This document shows positions 1 through 11,610 of a DNA stretch of 64,000 nt, piece by piece. Source of the stretch: Inia geoffrensis (Eukaryota; Chordata; Mammalia; Artiodactyla; Iniidae); the NCBI GenBank assembly GCA_036417435.1, contig CM070903.1:56334001-56398000 (forward strand), in the 5' to 3' direction. Each line of letters begins with the position of its first letter. The stretch's first letter is position 1. Under the pieces are notes generated by a model. That model did no database searches. It had not been told where the DNA came from and worked only from the letters and a program-made list of their open reading frames with translations. The translations under genes and the position numbers were made by a program.

Positions 1-800
1 GAGATGAAGCTGGGAGGCACGCACCCCTCTTCCATCACACTTGTCTCTGAAAAGAATTTCATTGCTCACTACTTTCCTGCCATCACCACCTACACTGTGC
101 TCTCTTTCCCTTTCCCTGGTTACAACCAATTCACCTCTCAAACTGCTGGGCAAGAGGATTTTTGTATTCCTATCTGATTGATTTTGCATTTGCTTCTACT
201 TGTTTGCATTTTAAATACTGGTTTTAATTATATTGATCATTTTGGGGTTTTTTTGCGAAAGCTAATTTGGCTTTGTGTTATGTCTATGAAAATAAGCTTG
301 TTTTTGAAAAGCACCCATTTGCATACCTTGTGTGTGCTTAAGGTACTGCATTTTAAACCAAGTGTTATTGCTTGAAACATGGGTACCACCTGGCACAGAT
401 TTCCCTTTTGTCATTTTTATTTTTTTTAGAAAAAAAACCTGGGAAGAGAGATTAACAGAGTTGTCCACAGTCACATAGCTGATTAGTGACAGTCATTAGA
501 ATAAAGACATTAGAAATTATATCATTTACCTCCTAAATCAGAGCTTTTCCACTAAAGCATTCTTCCTCTATATTATATGCTGAGCTTTTTTCCCTCCAGT
601 TTTTCTCTCAGAAATTATGTTCATCACCTGCCTCATGATTAGCTCTTTCTTTTATCACCTCTGGAAACAGTGGGAGAGAAGAATTTTTGGAAGCACTTAC
701 CTACTTGAGATCGAGTCCCAGAGAAGGATGGTTCTGAAGATGAAGTAAATAAACTCAGTCAACTTTTAATTCCTTGAATTCTCATGAATAATTGCAAGGA
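1..800. other. No gene recognised
   Basis: AT-rich sequence without a supportable exon or a clear repeat. It probably lies within the former MYH15 locus. One donor-like GTAAGT occurs on the minus strand near 700, but the adjacent sequence has no myosin similarity. Confidence 0.5.
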
Positions 801-960
801 TGGAAACATAGACAGCAATGACTTTGATTCAGGCCACCTGGATTTTAGGCCTGGCTTTGCTAGTAACAAGATGTAAGGCAATGGCCTCAACTCTATGGGC
901 CTTAGTTTCCTCATCTGTAAGCTCAGGAGGTTTGTCTCTATGATTTCATAGTTTTAGATG
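800..960 (+). repeat. MIR SINE
   Basis: Carries the MIR core-like phrase CTTAGTTTCCTCATCTGTAA in plus orientation (901-920). Confidence 0.7.
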
Positions 961-1200
961 ATTAAATATATTTTCCCAAATCAAGGTAACACATGTTTAT
1001 TGCAAAAAAGCTTTACAAGTAGAGAAATGTGTAAAGAAAAACATTTTAAAATAATCACCCATAATGGAACAACTCAGAGATAACCACTGTTATCTACCTG
1101 AAGCATTTTTTTCAAGTCTTTTTTCTATGATATTAATCAAAATTGAAGTGATATTGTATTCAGTTTTGTAGTTATTTTAACTAGATAGTTTACTTGTTCT
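960..1200 (-). repeat. Old L1 3' end fragment (L1M type)
   Basis: Resembles antisense L1M 3' sequence: a phrase like AGATAACCACTGTTATCTAC follows an A-rich stretch. Diverged, and the boundaries are approximate. Confidence 0.5.
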
Positions 1201-1334
1201 ATAAAAATCACTTACATTTGCCTTGAAATGGTGTTTTGTTTCTATTTCTGAAAGCACACTTCCTCCCTGACACCCAGCAATTCTAGTTTTCTAGGTAGCA
1301 TAGTCATGCATTGTGTTTATTTTTCACAGTTATT

Positions 1335-1475
1335 GTCTTCTTTGATCCTCATGATGGAAGGTAGGCAGAGAAAGCACATGTTCCCATTCGAAAGATAAGG
1401 AAACTGAGGCTCAGTAGGGTAAAGTGATTTGCTCTAATTAGCCAGAAAGCATCAAGAACAGGGAATTTGAACCCA
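1335..1475 (-). repeat. MIR SINE
   Basis: Antisense MIR core, with AAGGAAACTGAGGCTCAG followed by an AAAGTGATTTGC-type segment. Confidence 0.7.
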
Positions 1476-1633
1476 AAACTACTTGCCAAATAACTCTTAT
1501 CACACAGCTTCCATTTGGCCTGAGTTCAAAAGAGCAGACTCCATTGTCTACTAGCCCAGGGGGATGAAAAACTTCTGCTGACTCTCCTCTTTGTGCTGTC
1601 AGTGCACTTCTATGAGGAAGGATTGTTTGACCA

Positions 1634-2530
1634 AAAAAAAAAAAAAAAAAATTAGAAATTATGTGGATTGTTACATTTTAAGGAATTGTTTACAGTGCTG
1701 ATTCTACTAAAGGTATCATCCAATTAGCTCGAATGCTTTGGCATTTTGATTTTCTCCCTGGTACCACTAGTATCTTGTCCCTCATTATCTAACTACTTGC
1801 GATAAGCTTCTGCATGACCAGTTCTGACCTCAGGGATAGTTCTGTTATTGTATTTGATTTGATGGATTATAATTAGCTACTCTAAAATCCAATCACAGTA
1901 ATGACATCCAATGACTGGAAACTGGGAACTGATCCAGGACTGGTCTATGACGGAAATAGAATGTGCTACCTAACTGGCTTGAATTATAATTGGTCATGTT
2001 AAAGTCTAATGTTGACTAATTCGGAGTACTAGAACAACTCTCAGTCAGGGTTTATGCTGTGCTGTTGAATACTTTTTGGAATTGAGGTATATAGGTGGCT
2101 TGATGCTGGATCACACTGTGAAACTGACTCTAAGTCTCCAATTAGCCAAAATTCAGAAGATGGCCATGCAGCCCAGACATGTAAAGAAAGAGGGGGGAAA
2201 TGTAACATTTATTTAGAGATTTTAATGTAGTACTCAGCCTTTATCTTATGGGTAAATCCTCATTAACCTTTGTCCTTGCCTATAACTGCCAAGAAATTAT
2301 TCAGCAGGGTGAGCAAATCTCCCAATTATCTTCGGTTTAGTGTTGGCTGAGTGACCCTCCTGACCTAGAAGACAGCCAGAAGGCAAAGATCCAGCATCAG
2401 CAAATCCTGAAGAGGGCCCAGGACAACTTCTGTTTCTCCCACCTTCCTGGAGCCTTTTCCTTCATTCTTCCTACCAGTGCACCAACCCCCCTGCAGTCTC
2501 AGCCGCCTCGCTCTCCTCTGCTATTTACCC
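1634..2530. other. Unassigned stretch with oligo(A) tract
   Basis: Begins with an oligo(A) run of about 18 (1634-1651). I recognise no gene or defined repeat in the rest. Confidence 0.4.
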
Positions 2531-2748
2531 ACATGAAGAGGCTTCTGACAAAGACTTTATCTGGGGCCATACCGGGGTGCTCCTTGAAGAGAAAACCTCT
2601 TGTAGGGCCCAGTAAGCAGGGTTTGGGCCTGGGTTGCCTCCCAGGCCTCCTGATCTTCCTTGCAAACTTCTATCTTTACCCTCCACACCCTGAGCTCCTC
2701 AACTGCTCAGTGGTTCATGGAGACAGATTGCACCCCAAGCAAATAAGT

Positions 2749-2800
2749 TAGGCTCCAGAACTGGTGGCTTCTCATTAGGCTCCAGAACTGATGGCTTCTC
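2749..2800. repeat. 27-bp tandem duplication in the degraded MYH15 exon region
   Basis: Two adjacent copies (2749-2775 and 2776-2800, the second two bases shorter) of a unit starting TAGGCTCCAGAACTG, differing by one base. It lies where the second half of the MYH15 exon would be expected. Confidence 0.85.
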
Positions 2801-2870
2801 TCCACTGATCAGATAGTTGCCGCCTGGAAGCAGTAACATACCAGTGAAGCCAGCAGGCTCCACAAGTCTG

Positions 2871-2960
2871 GCCATCGAAGGCCGTGGCCTGGAGCAGAAG
2901 CAGCTCAGCCTCACTTCTTCTGAGATAGGCCACGGCCTCGCCAAGCTCTGACAGGTCCGT
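2871..2960 (-). pseudogene. MYH15: MYH15 first coding exon remnant, start codon lost
   Basis: Read on the minus strand, 30 codons match the N-terminus of myosin heavy chain 15: (T)DLSELGEAVAYLRRSEAE then LLLLQATAFDG. The human form as I recall it begins MDLSDLGEAAAFLRRSEAEL and continues LLLQATALDGKKKCW. The initiator is ACG (2960-2958), not ATG. After Asp-Gly the match ends. The frame continues into unrelated residues and stops at TAA, and the region that should hold the rest of the exon contains a 27-bp tandem duplication. No further myosin exons are recognisable down to position 1, although MYH introns can be longer than that. The position beyond the 3' end of CIP2A fits the human order. 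Exon homology is fairly secure; that the whole gene is dead is an inference from this exon. Confidence 0.8.
2879..2938. other. 12-bp perfect inverted repeat in the MYH15 exon
   Basis: AGGCCGTGGCCT at 2879-2890 is the exact reverse complement of AGGCCACGGCCT at 2927-2938. The 36-nt loop holds further short complementary pieces (CTCAG and CTGAG). It could form a GC-rich hairpin in the remnant exon. Confidence 0.8.
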
Positions 2961-3860
2961 CCTCCTTAAAGGGCTCCACCACGTCAGGCTGAGGCCTAAA
3001 TGTGAGCCGAAAGGATTCACTCTGCAGAAGACACGTGTAGGAAGGAACCAGGGGAAAGGAGACATCAGGCACTCAAGTGAGAAACTATTCACCACAGATG
3101 GACCAACGAGGGTTAAGTCTTCTTTTTCACTACCTCTCTGCCGTGTCTCAAGTATATGACAAAACTGTACACGAGGAATCTTACTCTAGCAGGATCAACT
3201 TATCCACTAGTCACAGAAGGCCCAGTGCCTAGAGTCCATGATGCTTTTAAGGGCCCACAAAACTATTTTAATTTCTTTTAAAAGCACAAGAAAAATATGA
3301 ATATAATCTTAATGATATACAATAATGAAACCAGCCTGCATTCTATTAATCGGTCTTTATACCAATACAGTTGTAAAATGTAATTTTTAATACTTTTTGT
3401 GAAGGAAGGGGCCCAGAAAGACAAAAGTGCCTACAGCCCATGAAAGTCATAATGCAACCTTAAAGCACAGAGCTCTGACCTGGGTGGGTGGTGGAATGGA
3501 GCAGACTGAGAAATGTCGAGCTGTGGGCACCAGGGCCTAGGAGTGGAGGAAGGGCTTGCAGGTATCTAGGTGCATCCAGGTGGATGGAACATCATAGGCA
3601 GATCATGGCAGCAAAGAGGGGAATGTTCAGCATTAGAAAGTAAAGGAATAAAAAGGTGAGTACTGCAGCAGAGATGAGCGTCTAGAGCAGATGGTATATG
3701 AAACTGCTGGCAGACAGATCTTTAGGAAGCTGTCCTGGGGCAGCACATGCTGAAGGAGGGAAGCAGGCTGTGTGGTGAACGGAGTGAGTGGGTGTAAGGA
3801 GTTCATCAGCTCAAGCAAGGCAAGTACGAGTCTTGGAGGGACTGAGTTGCTGGGCAAATT
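2961..3860. other. Upstream flank of the MYH15 exon remnant
   Basis: Sequence 5' of the remnant exon on the minus strand. The reading frame stays open upstream of the ACG to about 3095, but those residues do not resemble myosin. No promoter element can be assigned. Around 3210-3460 an AT-rich block is bounded by loosely similar GGCCCA-containing ends and may be an old transposon, unassigned. Confidence 0.4.
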
Positions 3861-4055
3861 ATCAGGGCTAAATTCATTGAGCATTCAGTCTATACCAAAC
3901 ACTCTACTTATTTTATCTTTAATCTGCACACTTTGCATTTGAAAATGAGAAGAAGAAATGAAATCTGGGCTATCACGATCCCAAATGAGAGGTCATTCTC
4001 TCCAATTGGACAGAAAAGGTGTTAGGCTTTTTCCTCTCCACTCAAGCTTGCACAA

Positions 4056-4140
4056 CAAGCCTTCTTAGCCCCATTTTATAGATGAGAAGGTAGAGAAGGA
4101 CTTTCCAAGGTGGCTTAGCTCTGGGACCTCATGACTGAAC
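4056..4140 (-). repeat. MIR SINE fragment
   Basis: Antisense MIR core phrase CCCATTTTATAGATGAGAAG followed by a degraded continuation. Confidence 0.6.
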
Positions 4141-4299
4141 AGCGCCATGGTCTACCCTGTCCGGAATGAACTGCAATTGCTTTCTATTTCATACATGGGT
4201 GAAAATTAACAAGCCTAATCATGTATTTTACTGCACTTAATCTATTCTTTGCTTCGTGGTGACTTGGGTGCATCCACGACAGCACCTCTGGGATCTAAG

Positions 4300-4740
4300 G
4301 AGTGTGGTTTAAAGCAAAGACTGATGGTCCAGGACAAGAGCTAATTTTTTTTTTTAGGAGTTTATTAATTAATTAATTAATTTTTGCTGTGTTGGGTCTT
4401 CATTTCTGTGCGAGGGCTTTCTCTAGTTGTGGCAAGCGGGGGCCACTCTTCATCGCGGTGCACGGGCCTCTCACTATGGCGCCCTCTGTCGTTGCAGAGC
4501 ACGGGCTCCAGACGCGCAGGCTCAGTAGTTGTGGCTCACGGGCCTAGTTGCTCCGCGGCATGTGGGATCCTCCCAGACCAGGGCTCAAACCTGTGTCCCC
4601 TGCATTAGCAGGCAGACTCCCAACCACTGTGCCACCAGGGAAGCCCAAGAGCTAATTTTATCTCTGCCAGAAAATATGCACGTGACTTGCAGGAAATCAC
4701 TTAATCTCTCTAGGTTCAGTTTCCCTCCCTACACAGCACA
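4300..4740 (+). repeat. MIR SINE split by a CHR SINE
   Basis: MIR-like sequence at 4300-4348 resumes at about 4647-4740, with a phrase like AATCACTTAATCTCTC. The CHR element lies in the middle and duplicates part of the MIR. Confidence 0.65.
4349..4646 (-). repeat. CHR SINE, long form
   Basis: Cetacean tRNA-derived SINE, antisense. It starts with a T-rich tail and ends GTGCCACCAGGGAAGCCC. The long (about 300 bp) subtype. Target-site duplication AAGAGCTAATTTT at 4336-4348 and 4647-4659. Confidence 0.95.
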
Positions 4741-5244
4741 AGTCCCTATAATCTATAGGGACATTTTTCAAGATAGAGAGAAGAAAAGTACTCATGAGAA
4801 GCACATGAGCCAAAGCCCAGAGATGGGAAAGGGAGTGACATTGCCCAGGAGAAAAAGATAAAATTGACCTTTCTGCAGGTGAGCATTCAGATTAAGGATT
4901 TGTAATAATAACACTTCATAAGTATTTGACTAGTTAACATGGAGCTCGATGAAGGAAAGCTCTGAAAGTTAGGCAGAGAAACTTTGGAATAGACTATAGG
5001 AAACATCATAGACTCTGGGCAAGGACATGAGGAGAAGCAGTATTTTAGGAAAATGGCTCTGGCAGCATATTCAGGGTGAATTGGAACGGGGAGAAACCAT
5101 AGTCAGGGAGACAAGTTGTGAGTCTGTATTTGTGAGAGAATTAAACCTTCTCCTCCTCCTCTCACTACGTGTGACTTCCTGGTGACTTGTGCTCAATAGA
5201 CAGCAGAGCTCAGGAAGTGTACTTTGATATGGAAGATATCCATA

Positions 5245-5248
<4 letters not shown>

Positions 5249-5285
<37 letters not shown>

Positions 5286-5287
5286 GT
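5249..5287. repeat. (TG)n microsatellite
   Basis: Uninterrupted TG dinucleotides with one CG interruption at 5281. The open frames here are repeat artefacts (polyCys-Val). Confidence 0.97.
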
Positions 5288-5289
5288 AC

Positions 5290-7480
5290 ACATTTCCTGG
5301 AAAGATACCTAAGAAATGGGTATGTCTCTGGGGAACAGGATATGGGTGGGAGAAAGAGACAGTTACCCTATACTCTGTACCATTCTGGTCTGTTTCAGTT
5401 TGTGGCATGTGCATGTACTTTCATATATAACAGATTTTTTAAAGTAGTTCTTATTATAACATCCAAGGATAAAGAGCTCACATCAAAATACAGAGCACAC
5501 AGCTGTGTAAATCTCTTTCCTAGTCTGGACCACTTAGCATAATTAAAGGTGCAGACAGCAGCCCTGGATAGGAGGAAACTGCACTGCCAGGAGTATAACT
5601 GTTTGGAGGTAGGTAACTGAGGCCAAGAGGATGACCTACATTAGTACCTTTGAAGTAACTACGAAGTGCAGATTACATGTATCCATTATTCACAGGGTAC
5701 TTAGGCAACATTACTCTCAGAAAGTTGGCCTCAGACAGAGGCCTTAGATACTTATGCATGTTCGTGGTACAACCAAACAACTATTACAGTTCTGTTCTAG
5801 CACTCACTTCTTCACTTTCTCAGGGACTGAGTAAATAAGTATATAAACCACCATGCTTCCACTTACATTGACATGATAACAATTTCCAGAGTTAAATGTG
5901 TCTTGGTTACCTAGTAAAGACAAGGAGTGGGAAAGCCTTATGTGAAAGGGAGAGTTGACATGTGAACTTTTCACCTTGGCCTGGAAAGGCTCATGCTGGT
6001 CAGAACCTAGCTGCCCTCGATAGGCGATAAGTTAACTGTCATGTGAGAAGTGACGCCAGCGTGGGTGACCGACCATTCCAGGTGCTTGGGGACTGAAGCA
6101 TTTCCCAGGACTTGGGACTTTCAGTGCTCAAATCAGGAAAGTCCCACGCAAGCTGGAACAATTTGGTTACCCTCCTTTTGAGTCTAGAGCATTTAGTTAT
6201 TTTAAGAATAAAATCTCTAGTTTGGAAATCAGCTATTTTTATGCTGGTTGTATTTTCTGTGGTTCTCTCTCTCTCTCCAGGTATTTCGTCAATAGCTCTT
6301 TGAAAATGTCCATTTATTCTCTCATGCAATATGTACAAATTGCCCACCTACAACTGCCCACACTAGGCTTGGGGGCTACAGTAATGGGCAGGATAAATAT
6401 GCTCTTTTCTCTCTTAGAGTAGTAGGCTGGGACTGGGTTGGACAGGGTCGGGAGAGGGAGTTCCTTCCATCATGAATTATCGCTACACTTTAGGCAAATT
6501 TGAAGAGAAAAATCTTCATGCCCCCCGCCACCCGGGGAGGAATGGTGCTGGTCATGCAGCAGAGGTCAGAATGAGGGAGCCCAGGGGACAGTGGAAGCCA
6601 AGGGAAGAGGTGGGTTTGTACAGCTGTGACTCCCAGCTCACCACTCAGCTGAAACCTTAGGAGAGGTGATGATTTTCTTGACACGAGAGGCCTTTTCCTC
6701 ACATTGTTCTTTCACGGGCTCCTTCTCTCCCCCAGCATCCTCTGCCTGTCTCTTCAATGGATGGGTTCCCATCTTTGGAAATGAACCCTGCGAGTCATTT
6801 CCAATTTCGCCTTCTCTCTCATGCCCACATTCAATTGATCACCAAGTTCTCTTGATTCTATAATTCTCAGGTTCTTAGCCACCTTTAGCAGACACGGTTT
6901 GGAGTGCCCACTGAGCCCACACACTTGTCTGAGAAGTGCCTGCCTTCATACACAGACAAGGAACCACAAACTGTCATGTCTGTAAGGTGACACTGGTCAC
7001 TGGCCCAGCTGATTACACCAAGTCTGAGTACCCAATCCAATCAGGGACAATCACGGTGTCTTTTCCTGGAAGACAGATTCGAGACTTAGATGCCACTCTC
7101 ATGCTGGGTCTTTTGCTTGAACTGAGTGATGCAGACTTGGGGGTTGAGGTGGGCATCGTGGTGTGGTCACGTGGTGCCACATGCATGGTAATCAGCAGAA
7201 GCATCAACAGAGAGGGAATCATAAGAATGAGGAGAAGCAACCATAAAGGGATGAGGAAAGAGAGAGAAAAAGAGATTGCTTGCCTGTGTTCCAAACAGCT
7301 TTCCCGGTTACAGACTCCTTGAGACCTAGATTCAATTCCTGCCTTTGGCTTTCAAAAAATCTTTCAATAACCTTCCAATAAATCCCTATTCCTTTCCCCT
7401 AAACTCAGCTTTAAATGGTCTTAAGTGAGTTTCTGCTTTTGCCATCAACATACCCTTAACGAAGACGTTATGTCCCAGTC
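5290..7480. other. Intergenic, no gene recognised
   Basis: Apparently unique sequence. The longest open frame (6936-7322, 128 codons) lacks a recognisable domain and a plausible exon context. No repeat family is identified with confidence. Confidence 0.4.
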
Positions 7481-7489
7481 TCTCTACTA

Positions 7490-7610
7490 ATACAGGTTCT
7501 TATTTTATCTCCTAAGATGATGTGAAGATTGTATATAAATAAAAGTCAGCACAGTGCCTGGTGCATTGTAAAATGTCAATCAATGTTAACTACTCATTAC
7601 TGTTCACAAG
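7490..7610 (+). repeat. MIR SINE 3' part
   Basis: Contains GTCAGCACAGTGCCTGGTGC followed by a CAATCAATGTTA-type ending, characteristic of the MIR 3' end. Confidence 0.6.
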
Positions 7611-7619
7611 CATTTGTTC

Positions 7620-8780
7620 AGGCTTTGAATGCTAACTTGATTAGTGAATCTGAAATGTGTAAAACTGTAATAGAGGACAATACCTTGGGGAAGTAGGGAG
7701 GGGAGATGGAAATTCACAAAGTGGCAGCTGTAGTTGGGTGGATGCAGGTGAAACAACGGGATCATTTACTTGGGCAATGTGCTCTATCCTGGGAGGTCAC
7801 GTTGACTCTAGTCCTCTCACTGATGACCACAATGAATCCATCACCCGGCAATCTTACCTCTTTCAATCAGGGCCAGACAATACATTTCTGGAGGGAGGAG
7901 ACACAAAGAGTGTCTCCTTTGAAATCCTCACCACCTTGGCATTTTAGTGCTTTTACTGTAAGCAGAAATTCAATCGAAGCCTATTAAGTAAATTGTTAAA
8001 AGAGTTAAAGTCTTTTCACGTTAGCAACCTCAACAGTTTTCAAGTTGGTTTCATCATAATTGATTAGATTCAATTGAGTTCTTCATCAAGTTAGGTTATT
8101 ATGCACGTTTACTTTCAAGGGCTTCCACTGCTCGGAAACCGTGATGCAAGTAATAAGAAAAAATAGTAATATTCCTCTGAGTAAACAAACACTAAGAATC
8201 TCTTGACAAAGCCTCTTCCATTATTAAAATTGGAGACAAAGTGCCTGAAAACGAGAATGGATTTATCCAGATGTCAACAGAGGAAGGGGAGAATTATCAA
8301 ATACTTAAATGATTCCCTAAAAGCTGGAACATGTGTCTCAAGGCAGTAAGTGAAATACTTTTACTTACAAGACCCAGTGAACGCCACAAATCTGAGGAAA
8401 TGCTGCAAGATGCTCTTAATTAGTGGCATGATTGGGGAGACAAGTGATGCCGAGATCTAATATTCATGCTGCTGGGATAATCTGTTACGTGCTTCAACTC
8501 AGCAAGATTTACTCAGTAGAAAATTGCTAATCGCTTCATCTTTATGCATAAATCCACCCCCCCTTAACCAGCTATAATACCTACATTTTATTTATTTATA
8601 TGCTGATTAACTTTCTAAAAAATCAGGGACTTTAAGCAAGTTTATCTCCTTAGGAGAGAAATGTTAAAATACCGAGTTGAATTGAGTTACAAATCAAGTA
8701 GATCACACAAATCATTGATTCTTTGGAGCACTCGTTTCACAGGGTGATGATGATTATGACCCCATGTCTCCAGGCAATCC
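7620..8780. other. Intergenic, apparently unique DNA
   Basis: No gene. The 8420-8570 stretch is repeat-free and rich in TAAT and ATGCATAA-type motifs, and it could be a conserved non-coding element (see findings). Confidence 0.35.
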
Positions 8781-8849
8781 AGTGCACACTCTCCGCTCTG
8801 CCCCCCTCCTCCTGGTCTCTCCCCAGACCACGACCTCCATCACGCCACA

Positions 8850-9180
8850 GAAACTCTCCTTTCTAATGATCCAAAGACAAATCCAAATGGTACATTTTGG
8901 TCTCTAATCTTACTCCCTGGTTCTGGGATAACTTCCTCTTTCTGTTCTCTTCCCCTGTGTCCATTGACTAATCAAAGACCCATCCCCAACCAACAGAGTG
9001 CTTATCAGTGACATTCCCCTTGAGCTCCCTCCTTCCACTGGTGCCCCTCTCCCAGCTTCTGGGGCCCCTTCTATCCTGTCCAACACCACCTTGCCACCTT
9101 GTCCTACTCCTTCCTGTCTCCCCATCTTGGATCAAAACTCTGATTCTCTGTACTCAGCTATTTGCTATTTACCCAAAGAA
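8850..9180 (+). repeat. Possible L2 internal fragment
   Basis: Pyrimidine-rich sequence with a stretch at about 8880-8930 resembling L2 ORF2 (AATCCAAATGGTACATTTTG). Weak; boundaries are guesses. Confidence 0.3.
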
Positions 9181-9499
9181 AAAATTCTGATTAACTTCTG
9201 TCATGCATTCAGTTTTGAGTACGCTCTCTTAGGCTCTGTGGGTTAAAAGAGCAATAAGACCTCAGGAAGTTCCCATCCTATCTGGGGCTGGGCTACAGAG
9301 ATGTGTATCAGCTCTTAGAAGCCCATATGAGAACTGCTAGGATAGAGCTGTACACAGGGTGATACAGGTCATGGAGGCATGATTCTATCACTTATAATTG
9401 TATTTTAAAAATAAAAGTTTGCACTCAAAGGAAAGAATCTCATATGCCCCTGAAATGATACCTGTGGATTCAGTAGCAACACTATTTTATAAGTGCAAA

Positions 9500-9660
9500 T
9501 AGTAGTTACCATTTCTGAGGATTTATTGTACACCAGGAACTGGGTTACGTGCTTTACATATATTAACTCTTTTAAATCTCACAGCAGTTCTATGAGGGAC
9601 ATATAAATAACCCACGTTTTATAAAGATGCACACTTGGAGAGGTAGCAAGTGATGTCTCT
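9500..9660 (-). repeat. MIR SINE
   Basis: Antisense MIR: a degenerate 'caggcactgggctacgtgctttacata' type segment, then a CTCACAGCAGTTCTATGAGG-type core. Confidence 0.75.
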
Positions 9661-9689
9661 GGTTTGGAATCTGGATACATGAGAGTCAT

Positions 9690-10420
9690 CCTCGATTCCT
9701 ATTTCTCCCTTCACCTTCATATCCAATCATTTGCCAAGCTCTGCTGACTCTCTATCTAAATATCGATCAGAACCATCCGTATTTTTCTATTTCCCCACCA
9801 GCACCTTGATCAAGGCCATTATCATTTCTCTCTTGGCTTATGACTTTACTCTCTGAATTGGTCTCTTGACAGCAGCCAATCCAGAGTGAGGCTGCATATA
9901 CAGAAACACAATCATATTACTATCTTATTTAAAACCTTTCCATGTTTGTTACTATAGAAGTCCAAAATGCTAACAGGGCCTGCAGGGCCCTCCACCATCT
10001 GGTCCGCCCAACGTCCCCACCCTGTCTCCCTTACTCTCATTGCAGACTTGACCTGGCTGGTGCATTCCAAGAGTGTCTCTGACCTCTGGGCATTCACACA
10101 TGAGGTGACTTCTGGCTGGAACCTTCAGTCCTGCCCCTCCCCCTCTGGCTAGTTCCACTTTACCCTTTGGGTCTCCATTAAGCAACCTTTCTACAGGAAC
10201 ATGTTCTCTAGGCTGTGTCCCTCTTAGTGTGTTCTTAGATCCCTTTACTACATGTATCATGGTAATCTTCGTTCTATATTGTTACTACTATTTAATTGTC
10301 TAGCTTCTTAACTAAATGTAAGCGATCTTAGGGCAGGGACTAGGTCTGCTCCATTCAGAGCAGACTCCAGTCATTTGTATGGAGTAGGGCCTTAATAAAT
10401 GCTTAGGGAATGAACCAACA
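9690..10420 (+). repeat. L2 LINE 3' end
   Basis: Follows the L2 3' layout: CCACCATCTGGTCCGCCC, later GCATTCACACATGAGGTGAC-type sequence, GGGCAGGGACTAGGTCTG, and finally a CCTTAATAAATGCTTAGGGA ending. Confidence 0.75.
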
Positions 10421-10822
10421 AAGCAAATTAGACCCACCAGTCTGGCTCCTCAGTTCACACTCCTAAGTGTGATGCTGTACAGCATCCTGGCTGAACTCCA
10501 GCTTAGGAGGGATCATGTTAGTGGTTAGAAAAGCATCACTACCCCATTCTCTACTTTGGATGAGAAATGAAAATCTAGGTCTATGGTTAAAAGGAGTATG
10601 ATGAAGATAAAAGTCAACTGGTTGATTATATCAATAAAACTGAATTTGCAGGGAAAGGTTTAAATAAGTAGCTTATTTTTTAAAGAAAAGTATGTGTTAA
10701 GAAATCTGTATTTTATTATCCCAAAATTTTTGAATCCATGGACTTCTAGAACTAAAAGTTATTTATTATCAGCTATCTTAGTGCTCCATAATTTATAGGT
10801 GAGCATAAAAGGTACCAGCAAA

Positions 10823-11040
10823 GGGCTTCCCTGGTGGTGCAGTGGTTGAGAGTCTGCCTGCCGATGCAGGGGACACGGGTTCGTGCCCCGGTCCGGGAAG
10901 ATCTCACATGCCGCAGAGCGGCTGGGCCCGTGAGCCATGGCCGCTGAGCCTGCGCATCGAGAGCCTGTGCTCTGCAATGGGAGAGGCCACAACAGTGAGA
11001 GGCCCACGTACTGCCAAAAAAAAAAAAAAAAAAAAAAAAA
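10823..11040 (+). repeat. CHR SINE, short form
   Basis: Starts GGGCTTCCCTGGTGGTGCAG and ends in a run of about 24 A. Target-site duplication GTACCAGCAAA at 10812-10822 and 11042-11052. A very young-looking copy. Confidence 0.97.
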
Positions 11041-11059
11041 TGTACCAGCAAAAAACAAT

Positions 11060-11610
11060 TGTCCCAAGTTTACCAGGCAATGACAATGGAGCCAGTCTGA
11101 AAGTATGGACAGTTTTGAGCAGAGTTTAGAAAAAACTACTCATGATAGATCTATGAAGAGGAGCTGAAGAAAACTAAGATTAGGGGCTGTATCTTTGTGC
11201 TTCAGAGTTGAAGGCAAATATATTCTCCCATAATACACTAGTTATAACCACACTCAGAGAGTAAATATTAGATAGAATAGAACATTGTCACGATCTAGTA
11301 AAATATTCCTTATGGTCAGTGACCCATAGTCGGCATAACAGCTTAACACCTAGTTTAGAATTGCTGGTGCTATTATTCAGCCCAAATGATATGCATTAAA
11401 TATTTTAGTAATTCTAAAAGGTGATGTATAATATAAATCAAAGGTATTATTTGTATTATTCTCATTGATTTTGTATTTTTCTAAATGATATGTTCTTAAT
11501 CCAGGATAATTATATGAGTTTCGACTAAGTACGGTTATAATCAATATCTTCACATGATTGATATTCAAAGATATACTCCTCTAAAATAAAACTGGAGTAT
11601 TATGTATTCT
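11060..11610. other. Intergenic, nothing recognised
   Basis: AT-rich, apparently unique sequence. Confidence 0.4.

Noticed and set aside
660..715. Donor-like AG|GTAAGT on the minus strand as a further MYH15 exon.
   Set aside because: The adjacent sequence has no myosin similarity in any frame.
5193..5542. Open frames rich in Cys-Val or His-Thr.
   Set aside because: Translation of the (TG)n microsatellite.
6936..7322. 128-codon open frame in intergenic DNA.
   Set aside because: No recognisable domain, no splice context or expression signal. The length is within chance for 64 kb.
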